NCBI GenBank assembly: GCA_016169945.1
Contig: JADLSH010000250.1
Coordinates: 90,238-154,237 of the forward strand
Source of the DNA: Trachythela sp. YZ-2020
Lineage: Eukaryota; Cnidaria; Anthozoa; Malacalcyonacea; Clavulariidae
Length of the DNA: 64,000 bases
Reading direction: 5' to 3'
Of this stretch, positions 15,686 to 26,900 are shown piece by piece. A program made the position numbers and the translations under genes. The notes under the pieces are model-generated. The model made no database searches. It was not told the origin of the DNA and saw only the letters and a list, made by a program, of their open reading frames with translations. Within the stretch, counting starts at the first letter, position 1; each line of letters begins with the position of its first letter.

Positions 15686-16061
15686 CCAGGCCAAGTTATG
15701 AAAATGGGTATAGTATGTCGATTCTTTTTCTGTATTATTTGTACTTTCTGGCGGATTCACCACAGGTTTTAAGATTGACAATGCTTGAGTACTATAGTGA
15801 AATGCCATAAGCTTATCACGCAGTGCTCTTGAAGTTAAGGCCATTGAAGCAAGATCAAACAATGGCATACGGCGGAAAATGTAATACTGACAACAGTTCG
15901 TCTGGAATATTGTTGAATAGGCCAAGTGGACAATGCTGGGTGACATTAGGTACATTTTGAGCAATGGGTTTGTTGAGTTTATTTTGAAGACGTAAGCTTG
16001 TTTGTCTTGTTTTGATACTTCGGAGATATTTCACAATTTTATTCTTACTACTGCCAACCAT
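15686..16061 (-). pseudogene. F-box protein first exon, frameshifted, copy A (FBXO47-like)
   Basis: Minus-strand exon from ATG at 16061 to a donor (GTAAGT) at 15685. The protein starts MVGSSKNKIVKYLRS and contains a probable F-box: LFNNIPDELLSVLHF followed, in another frame, by RMPLFDLASMALTSRALRDKL. The frame changes near 15880 at TTTTCCGCC; one C fewer would join the two halves. The same change is in copy B, so it predates the duplication or is a shared sequencing error. The layout and the closing HFHNLAW recall FBXO47, but this is from memory of the family. F-box proteins bring substrates to SCF ubiquitin ligases. Downstream exons were not found. Confidence 0.5.
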
Positions 16062-16750
16062 GTCTATATAAGAATAAAACAGAGAAATTCTCTTTTTTAG
16101 CTTAGAAATTTGGATAAGTCAAAAAAATGAAGTGATGACCTTGACTGTTTGAAACACACAGTAAAGATATATTTCTAATTAAATAAAACAAGTAAAATAT
16201 CTATAGTTTATAATTATTAATGCCAGATAACAGTGAATATAATATTATCTAAAGAGAAATGTTCACTTATGAGATAGAAATTTGGAATATAAAGAATAAA
16301 AAGGTCCACATAAAAATATGCTGAGCTTCACAGCGTTTCAGAAAAAATTGATGAAGTCAAAAGTGTTTTATGTTTTATATAAGTTTGAATAGCTTTAGTT
16401 CAAGTTTTTTTTAGTTTCCTTATGTTATTATATTATCTCAAAGTATCTTTTATTGCCCTTTATTTTTAAAAATGTCAAATGTGTGTTCTACAAAAGCTCG
16501 AGAAGAACTTTGCCCGGCACTTTTAAATTTTTCCCGCCAATACTTTTCACGCAATTCGCGTGATCCACGCACTAATCGCGCATTTCCTTGCCTGGTTCTT
16601 ATTATTTCGGATTTTTTCCTTAAAACCAGGAATATTGCATAGAATTAAGGATCTATTTGATTTGAGGAACTAATGTTATTGATGTAGACTGAATTAGGCA
16701 ATTGATATCTGTCTTTATTATATTCATTTTGAAATCAATGGCATTTCTTG

Positions 16751-16838
16751 CAATCTGATTGGTCAAAAATAGTGCGATTAATTTTCAAATCGCATCATCT
16801 TGAGTATTAATCGCATCATTTTTAAACCAATCAGATTG
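16751..16838 (+). mobile_element. Short fold-back element with CCAAT-type ends, copy A
   Basis: CAATCTGATTGGT at the left is inverted as ACCAATCAGATTG at the right, and inner segments (TGCGATTAAT / TTAATCGCAT) also pair. The element is 88 bp and is repeated at 44635-44722. Two more CCAATCA units follow at 16858-16897. Confidence 0.6.
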
Positions 16839-17486
16839 AAGCTCTGCACCACAACCACCAATCAGATTGAATGATAGAATTCAACTAGCCAATCAATTTA
16901 AAGACAAATGTGCTCTGGCAAATGACCAAATCTGTTCACCATAAATTGTCAATACTCTAGACTGCATTTACTGCAGTTTTTTTCATAAAAATCAACATAA
17001 AGGCAAGTCGAACTTAAATTAAAAGAATATCAAATAATTTTTCACAAATAATACAGGCCAAATTATCAACAAAATTTTGAATGAAACATTGTCAAAATGT
17101 CAACAAAAACAAGTTTCATTTGAGCAACAGCCAAACTGAACACAAAGCTGTCAAAGGCACAAGGTATTAAAATATGGAATGATCGATTGTAGTGTCAATG
17201 TTTGAATGCACAAAATCAAAAGAAACGTTTATCAATTTACATGTAAAGTCTACGATATCTTTACACTTACTTTTTCGGTCTTTATTTCTAGAAACACATT
17301 TTGCTTGTTTATACGGAGTCAATTTGTCAAAATTACAATTCATGTTGTTGCTATGCTACGGCATTTCAGGGAGTATCGCGGGTGTGTAAATTGTAAACAA
17401 AGACTAATAAAAAATACCGCTTCCGGTTTAAAAAATTATTTAGATTTCAAAATGAATATAATAAAGTGGAAATTGAACTTCGTGTC

Positions 17487-17570
17487 GTGCAATTTTGGTC
17501 TGAAATCAAACTCCCGCTTCGCGGTCGTGCGATTTTGTAATCACGCGTTTGATTTCAGACCAAATTGCAC
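17487..17570 (+). repeat. Inverted-repeat hairpin upstream of RECQL, copy A (one arm shortened)
   Basis: The arm GTGCAATTTTGGTCTGAAAT is mirrored at the right end, and the inner part GCACTCCCGCTTCGCGG continues the structure. Copy B (45383-45485) has 19 more bases in the left arm that pair with bases still present here, so this copy has lost part of one arm. Confidence 0.7.
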
Positions 17571-17946
17571 TCCACTCAGTTCAATTACCATTATTAACAG
17601 ACCTCAAAATGCAGCAAATGGCATTCATAAGACCCAAAGATTCTAAACTTTTCGGGCTAACACTCGAATTACCCACCATCAAAGAATGAGTCGGATAGGA
17701 ACAATGACTCTAAGAATTTGAATAAGGTTTTTGTAAATTGAACAATTTTTAGTTTTTATCTGTATCGTTTAAAAACAAATATAGGTAATTGGCAAGATTG
17801 GAAAATGAGTGAATGGATGAAGATCATGAAGTGTGGAAGGAATTTTTGGGAAAAGTAAGGAGTTTCAGAGCCTTGAGAAGGAATTCCCGAATTTGCTTGC
17901 GATATCCTTGATCTTTTCCTTACATGAAGTAAACTAGGAAAACAAT

Positions 17947-20900
17947 ATGGAGGGAGGATCGAGAGTTCGTTCTGAAATTGCAAAAATTGACAATGAACTT
18001 GAACGCATACAGATAGAAATCGAAGAATTATTGAAGAGACAAGAAGAGCTGAATAGCAGAAAGGAGTATTTAGAAGAACAACTAAATGAAAATGAATTAT
18101 TTTTGCAAACCAAGGGGAAGGATTGGTCGCTTAAAAATTTTGAATGGTCAGAGAAAATTGATGATTTGAGAGAAAAAGTTTTTCATATTGATGAACTTCG
18201 ACCGCTGCAGCTAGAATGTATGAATGTTACCATGTCAGGTAATGATATAAATTGTTTCATTGTTGAAAGAAATCCGTGGGTAAAGTTGTACTGTACAAAC
18301 ATAAAGGGCGAGATATTAACTCACCCAGTCACTCCCTGGGAGTGCGTTTGCAAGCTTTCTTTGGCCAGAGGGCAGAGGCTAGGCATTAGTACTTGCAGTT
18401 AAATTTCCTTGTGGCTGCCAGCCATGCATTTGGTTACCACCCGGGCATTTGGTTACCACCTGGACATTTGATAGCTGATTAACTGTGTAACAAAACTGTA
18501 TCAATGATTTTACAACCAAGAAAGCCAGGGTGCATTTTATGTAAAGGCCACGCCGAAGATACGCCAGCACTCGAACAAGGTCACGCCAAGACGTTTTAAA
18601 ATATGTTCAAATCCCACGCCAAACATTGAAATTGCTACTCCAAGCTTAGCCTGGGCGCAAGCTACCACACTGGTCAACGAATTGATCAAAATATTTCCAG
18701 TGTGTCAATAAATAGCACCGTAGGATTAAAATTTTGTATTTTCATGTGCCAGTACGTCAAAAAGTATATGATTGTACGCCACAAATTTCTGAAGTATGAA
18801 TTGCACTTAAAATGCATCCTGGCAAGAAAAGCCTTAATTGATAGGCTATAATTTAAGTATATGCAATTTTAGCCAAAGAGGTTTTAAGAACTGAAATTTG
18901 CGGCAACAAAGGTTGGTTGTGTGTTGGCAACCTAAGTTAATTGCACCCCCAATATTTTGCAATGTGTCTGCCACAGTTGGACATTTGTCGCAACCCTGAA
19001 AGGATTGTGGTTTCTGCAGCAGCTACATGACTGTGCACATCTCCAACAGCATACTCTTTAAAAGTTCATGAATATGGATCAATTTATTTGCATCGTACAC
19101 ACAAACAAATAAAATTTGTGAAGGAAATCTTGCTCATATTTACAAGGCTTAACAGTATTAAATTGAGAATGTATATTTGCCCAGGGCCCCCAACTAAAGG
19201 GGGACCCCAAATAGAAATGAAGTGAAATATGGATATATATTAGTCAGTAAATAGTCCCTCAGATTGCAGGAATTTGCCATTCCTGAGACCCTAGATTACA
19301 AAATTTTTCTGGGGGAGAAAGACCCCTCCTCAACCCCCTGAAGTATTTTACTACTGAATGCAGATTGAGAATGTTAAAGACTACAGAACATAATCCAGAA
19401 GTCCAAGGGTATGGAGATCTTTGAGGATGGAAAATAGCTAGTAAGGGCTCCAAAGTTAATAGTTAGGGCCCCTTGGAGACATAATAGAAAGTTTTATAAC
19501 TGCTTTGGAAATTGTACCCTTCAAATTATGAACTTTTGGAAATTGTACCCTTCAAATTATGAACTTTACCACCTCTAAGATTCAGAATTTTTAGCCCCCA
19601 ACATCTTGTTGACTGAGGGCCCGGGTGTTAATATAATTATAAAATGGAATGGCTCCCCCGTCCCTTAGTGTAAATGCTAAAACACCTGACTTAATGTCTT
19701 ACCTTAAGGATATAAGTGTCATGGTGCCAAACAGAAACATGGGTACATGACATTTTCTCACATTTATGAAATGACCAGATCAGTGGCGGACACTGGGGGG
19801 GGGGTAAGGGGGGGCGATCGCCACCCCAATAATTTCTCGAAGCCTTTGAATGATAGCTGACTAACTGTGTAACAAAGCTGTGTTAATGATTTTACAACCA
19901 CAAAAGCCTTCATAGCCATAAGGCCAAAAAAATAGAATGTTGGTTTCAGGTTTCATAGGCATGTTTTACATGGGTAGGTAGGTCGGAAAAACATTTTATT
20001 TAAAAAAAATTTTTTATAAAGTATATCTATATATTGGAAATGACAAAAACAATCACCAACGCTGGACTATTCGCTGGACATGCTGTTGCTTCATGTGCAC
20101 ATCGCCATTAGAGAGCTTAATCAAGCGACGTTTTTGACAATACGGACGTCACGCGTATATTATTTAACCGTTAATTATGGTAGCAGCAGTTCGTGCTTGA
20201 AATCAAGCAGTCGGGGCAGTCACGGGGCAGTCAAAGTGGTTTCACATTCGTGATTTCAAACAAGAACGGCTGTCGCCATCTATAACAGCTCAATTTACTT
20301 CCGGTCGACGTTCATGAATCAAAACCGACTTATTTTATCTGTCATGTGTGTTCAAACACCACACGCGAGCCACACGCATGTTCGTGTGTGCTATATTCTC
20401 GTCTCCAGGGTAGAAACCCGAAACGCTCGATATGTATAATAAATATTCGTGTGGATGAACGCGAAAAGAGCCGTATATTCCACTGCATGTATTTAATATT
20501 TTGTGCAACTGTTATTTTTTTCTTACACTACGATTAACACGACTATACATGTAGATGATTGTACTGTATGTAAAGTTGGGCGGTATTGAAATTTCAATAC
20601 CGGTTACGGTATTTTTAAAATATCGCGGTATACCGGTATATACCGTTAAAATCTTTTAAGGAAATGTGTGATCTACAGTCAATGCAGTTTAAGCCCAATT
20701 AGCTCCCATATTTGGACTTTGGAGTTGTTTACGTCAAATGAAACGCTAAAATATCACTTAAATGGCTTCCAAATTTTGGCTAATTAACGATGTTCTAAAA
20801 TGTTAAAATCTAATTATACGCTATTCCGCGGCCGCGCGCGCATACATTGTGTTTGTTTTTCGTTTGTGAACTTTTCTTGCTGTTTAAATAAAAAGATAAA

Positions 20901-23900
20901 CTAATGATAGTTATGATACCGGTATATCTTACAGTATACCGCCGATAACGGTATACCGGTATAGCGTCAAAACCAATACCGCCATACCGGCATCAACTAA
21001 ATACCGTGAATAACTAAGAATACCGGTATACCGCCCAACTTTAACTGTATGTATGATAAAAATCGTTATTTGATTTTAGGCTTGGACTGTATTCTTATTA
21101 TGCCTACTGGTGGTGGTAAAAGTCTCACATTTCAACTCCCAGCCTTGGTATCACCAGGTTTTACACTGGTGATATCACCTCTGGTATCTCTGATGGAAGA
21201 CCAACTTATGTCACTGCAGGAATATAATATTGAAGCTAGCTTACTGAATGCTGGTAGTTCTAAAGTACATGTCAATAATGTGCATAGTAAGATGATAACC
21301 AAAGATTCAGGATTGAAGGTTTTGTATGTTACACCAGAGAAGATTGCCAAGAGTAAACGATTTATGGCGAAACTTGAAAAGGCTTACACAGGTACGGTGG
21401 TAGTAGTGTTACGTTAGCCGTGTTTACAGTGTGGACTCAGTCTGACAATAGCTCTAGACCTTGAAGGCACAGTGTCCGCTGCTGAGCGATGTGATCTAGT
21501 GCCCTCAAACTTTACAAAGTTCACGAACATGTTCAAGTTTGTCGCAATTCTGCCGAAGGAATTGCGAATGATTAAATGGCTTAAATTATGTAATAAAAAC
21601 CGGACTAATTTACAATACACCAATTTTTTATTTAAATAAATACCGCAGGTTTATATTAAAATTTGACGTTTGGTCCTTCCGTTATCCACTTTCGACTGCG
21701 CATCCAGTTGAATCATAACTGCATAACATGTAGCTAAGACTGAAATAATTAAAATATGCCGCAGTGGAATTTGCAGCAAATTTTCAGATTTTCAACGTGT
21801 GGGAATTGTTTTGGCGTATGAATAATCCCTAAGCATTTTTTCCCCGAAAATATCAATCCATATTCTAGTATTACTAGAACAAAATGCTTAAAACATCATC
21901 TTATCTTCTTATTGCACTTATGAGTTATGTAAAAACACAAGTAAGGTTGGAACCAACTATAAAGCACAATTGTAAAACAAGTATTGTGTATACTCAGAGT
22001 TTGTACTACATTCTTACTCTGACGTCTAACCTCAAACTGCAGTTTGGTTTGAAGTACAATTCTAAACCTCAATCTTAAGGCATGACGTCTAATCTCAAAC
22101 TGCAGTTTGGTTTGAAGTAAAATTCTAAACCTCAATCTTAAGGTACGACGTTTAACCTCTAACTGCAGTTTAGTTTGAAGTACAAATTCTAAACCTCAAT
22201 CTTAAGGCATCTACTGGGTGGCGCAAAAAGTTGTCCTGTTTAATTTAGTATAGCTTAGAAGCTAAAAGAGCTATGACACTTAAACAAGTTTTTTGGCATT
22301 CAGTAATGTCTAACTTTAATTTTGATATACGCCATATGCATTTTCATGCATTATTGACCGAGATAGCTGCGTTTTAACTTGAGCAAAAAATTTTGGAAGT
22401 GTGGAGAATTAGCTAAAAACGGCCTGTTAAACTTTGATAACCGTTACCATTTTATCGTAATTACTGTATTCGTTTCAAAGAAGTGAAGTTGAAGTTATAA
22501 AGCCATTTTGGGTAAGAGATTGTCGAAATAATTCGGTTTTTCCGCTGTTGTTTTCAAAACTGTTCGTTCATTCAGGGCAGGTTACGTCAGCGACTAACCA
22601 ATGGCCGTTTAACCTCTCGAGTATTATTTAATATCCTTGCATATTCTAAACAAATCCAAACTCTTTGGTCCTTCGTTAACGTGACGAGGCATACTTATAT
22701 AAAGAAACACGCCACGCGGTGTTTCTTTCTTGCCACATTAGTGCTATCCTGTTCAAACTTGCCCTCGAACTTATCCTCCGGAAGCGACGGCGGAAACCTC
22801 TGCACGGGGCCCACTGAAACACCACGGTATCTCTATCTCCGTCCTCGCGTACGCAGACGATCTTGTAATCATGACCCCAAGAAACTACTTCACTCAGTGT
22901 CGACAGCAGCTGACGCTCTCGGCCTTGAATTTCGCCCGGACAAGTGTGCCTCCCTGAGCATGAAGAAGAAGAACCCTCGTGTCGAGCTGAATGATTTCCA
23001 AGTGCAAGGACAGACCATACCACCCCTCGACAGAGAAGAGCACTACCGCTACCTCGGTGTCCCCATCGGTCTCGTGCACGACATCCAACAGATAGGAACG
23101 CTTGTTGATCAACTAGTCCAGAAACTTGACAAAGTCCAGAAACAGTCTTTGCTGGCCCCGTGGCAAAAACTTGATGCCAACCGTACATTTGTACAACCAT
23201 GCCTCACATACGCCCTTCGATCCACGGATCCAACAACGAAGTCCTTGAAAGCATATCATGCCCAAATTATCCGGACAGTCCGCTCAGTATGCTCCCTTCC
23301 TACCAGAGCCACCACCCACTACATCTTCGGTTCCAAACAAGCGGGTGGCCTTGGGTTCACCGACCCTTGCCATGAAAACCACCTCCAAACAGTCGTGCAA
23401 GCTGTTAAGATGCTGGCATCATCGGACACCACAGTTGCCTCTGTCGCCAAACTGGAACTACGCCAGACTGTACGTTTCGCAGCTCAGTCTGACCCAACCC
23501 CTAACCTTGTTTCTTCTTTTCTCTATAATTGTAGCGATCGCCGCCTGGAGACCATTCGGTCTCGAACAGGCTCTCTCTGGACCCGGACGCGTCGTGCAAC
23601 AAAGCACATGAACGTCACCATCAACGTTCCTGACATCGGCCCTCCTACGATCACCACTCCCGAGTATGCTGACGCAGTCCAAGCGAAAGACGTTTAACGG
23701 TTTCTCCACAACATCACTCGTGACGCGGAAGCCAAGAAAATATGTGACCTCCGAGATGAAGGTGAAGTCGCTCGAGCATTCATACCGATCGCTTCTCTAA
23801 CGGGTCCTCGTGGCATTTCACTGGGCTAAACATTCGATTCAAAGACTTGCGATTCATCCACAAAGCGCCATTAAACTGTCTTCCCACTAATTCGGTATGG

Positions 23901-26900
23901 AGCAGATGGTCTGACAGTGATCCAACGTGCCGCCATTGTGAACAACAAGAAACCCTCCCAAATATCCTTTGCCACTGCCCGCCCAACATGCCAGCCACAA
24001 CCGAGCGTCATAATAAAGTCGTGGAACGTCTTGTGAAAGCAGTACGCCAAGGCGAAATTAGTACAGACCGTACCGTACAAGATAGCAACTCGCCAGTGCG
24101 AGCGACATTGTTATTGAGACTGAAGATCGGGTCACCATCATTGACGTATGTTGCCCCTTTGAGAACGGCGCGGAAGCCTGTGAGGAAGCTGCGGCTCGCA
24201 AAGAACTCAAATACGAACACTGAAAATCCCACTTTGAATCCCAAGGAAAAGAGTGCGACGTATTTGGTTTCGCCATCGGTGCCCTCGGTGCGTGGTTCCC
24301 TTTAATCTTCAATAAAAATTTTTTTAACACGGTAGCCTATTCAGTATAATATGTACGTGCTATACAGGGTGTACCAAAAAAACGCAAACTATTGAAAATA
24401 ATCCATTGTTAGAATTTCAATGGCCGAGCACTAAGCTGAATGTAAAGAGTGCAAAATATTGACAGGGTGCATATATTAAGTATTGACTTATTAAGAAATT
24501 AAAATATCTTTGTAATTTTCTGCCCTTGGGAATTTAAAGCAGCTTCGTAAATTCTAAAAGAGAATAATTTTGCAAAAATGATAAAATTACAAATTAATGC
24601 TATGACAGTTAGGGAGAAAATGATTCAATTGACCACAGAACAAAGAGTTTTGATTTTGATAAATTATACGCAAACACAAAGTTCAACCGCAGTGCAAAAC
24701 GCTTTTCAAGCAAGGTTTCCAGGTCGCAATCCACCTGCGCCAAGCACGATTTTGGGAAACGCTAACAAGTATTTAAATGCAGGAACGAGTCTAAACCTTA
24801 ATAAAGGCAATTCTGGCAGACGAAGATCCATTCGAACTGCAGAAAATATTGAAGATCTACAGAGAGATCTACTCCAGCAAAATCCTCATGTCAGTGCTCG
24901 TCGTAACCCCGTTCCAATTTCCAGTACAAGCTTTAACTGGATAACAAGGCTAGAAATTAAATGGCATCCATACCGAATGCATGTGCGACACGAGTTGCTG
25001 GCATTCGAATTTGCACGTCGATTGCGCTTCTCCGGATGGTTTAACGAACGCTGTCGTCGCGAAAACCTTTTGAATAGCTTGCTTATTGGAGACGAAGCAT
25101 CGTTTACGATGAATGGCGAAGTCAACACGCAAAATGTACGCCAGTATGCACCTAAAGGACACCCGCCTGCATTTAATTTTGAAAGGAGCAATTCTCGTGT
25201 ACACCTGACAGTCTGGGCAGCACTATGCGGCAACGGTTTGATTTCGAAGGGAATGTAAACGGAATTGCCTATCTTCGAATGCTCAATGAATTTGTCTTCC
25301 CACAACTCGCTGAACATTTTAACAATCAGTATTGGGAGGGAAGGTTTCGGGGTCTTCGGTGGGCTCAAGACGGCGCACCTGCACATCGCCTTATCGCAGT
25401 TAGAGATCGCCCGATATTGATGAGTTACGCGAGAAAAATTATCCGAGAATGCAATGCCTTACGAGAACAGCCTGTCTTCATTCAACGGGCAGTACGCGAT
25501 ATGCACAGACGAACAATGCTTTGTGTTGAAAGAGAAGGGGGACACGTCGAAGGTCAAGGTGCTTGATTATTGTTTCAATAATTGGACATGTAAATAAATA
25601 AAAACTGTTTTGTGTGATGCACGTAATTTTCCTGGCTGAAACAGCACATAAGCACAATCATGTTGGACGAATTCAAATAAAATAATTGCCATGCATACAA
25701 TTTGATTTCATTGCGTTTACGAACCCATGGGTTTAGTTCGTTTTGTCTAACATAAACCGCTTCGTTATGCATAATATTTACTTATGTCAATAATTTATGC
25801 ACTCGTGGGTTTAACTTAGTGCTAGGCCATTGAAATTCTAACAATAGATTATTTTCAATAGTTTGCGTTTTTTTGTACACCCTGTAGTGTATAATATCAA
25901 AAACACAACTACAGGGTGTCCCCAAAAAAGGCTACCTTTTCAAATTCAAATTAGCATGTTAATTCAAGCAACCTATTGTAGTTCTTTGAAATTCGTTATC
26001 GCTTTTGAACTACGATTATAAAATAACATGTGTATAACGCGTGCTCTGATTGGTCGAAACCCGTGTTTGGATCAGGCCATCCAAACACGGAAGCAGGGCC
26101 TTTTTTATGAAATCGTTAGTGGGGGGGCCATCATCGAAAGGGGACGTAACAAGTAGGTGGTGTATTACAGGTGTGGGAAGGTGAAGGGGTGTATGGGGGT
26201 ACTCCCCCAGAAAATTTTTGTATTCTTGCGTCTCTGTGTCTTGATTTCCTGCATTTTCAGAGACAATTTTTTATATATCCCATCTAAACGGAGCCAGTTT
26301 TGTTGTGAGAATACCATAACTGTCCTCTAAACTCCTTTTTTTCCCCCTTTTTGCTTATACTTTGGACAAAAGGGACCTTCACTGGGGGGGGCAAAAATAG
26401 CTTACTGGGGGGGGGGGGGGCAACATGTGGGCTGGGGGGGCTTTTGCCCCTCCAGTACATTAGTTAAAAAAGGCCCTGCACGGAAGACTATCGTGTTGTT
26501 GTTATTTTATAAAACAATTACTTTATGGTTTCCGTGTTTGGATGGCCTCGAGTTAAGAAAAGCTCGCAAAATCACTCGCCTTCGGCTCGAGATTTCGCGC
26601 GCTTTTCTTAACTCTCGCAACATTCCCGCGTGTTTGGATCAGGCCATCCAAACACGGAAACCATAAAGTAATTGTATAATGCGTAAAAACACACAGTTTT
26701 ATACACATGGGATATTAAGAAAAGCTTCCAATTGATGAATAAGTTATAAAACCTGTTTTAGATTATTAATTGCGTTCAAACAGACATTTCATATAAAATT
26801 TGACAAGTTAAATTCAACGCAAATTCAACATCTAAACAAGACTTAAACAACTACAAAACGCTTCTGAACGCTTTCCAAACGCAGACTTGAAGTTATTCTT

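Larger units (their letters stand above)
16062..17946 (+). other. Region between divergent F-box and RECQL starts, copy A
   Basis: This AT-rich 1.9 kb lies between the F-box start (minus) and the RECQL start (plus), so it should hold any shared or paired promoter. It includes a fold-back element with four CCAAT-type boxes (16751-16893) and a hairpin (17487-17570). No TATA box could be chosen with confidence. Short open frames at 17192-17646 look random. Confidence 0.5.
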
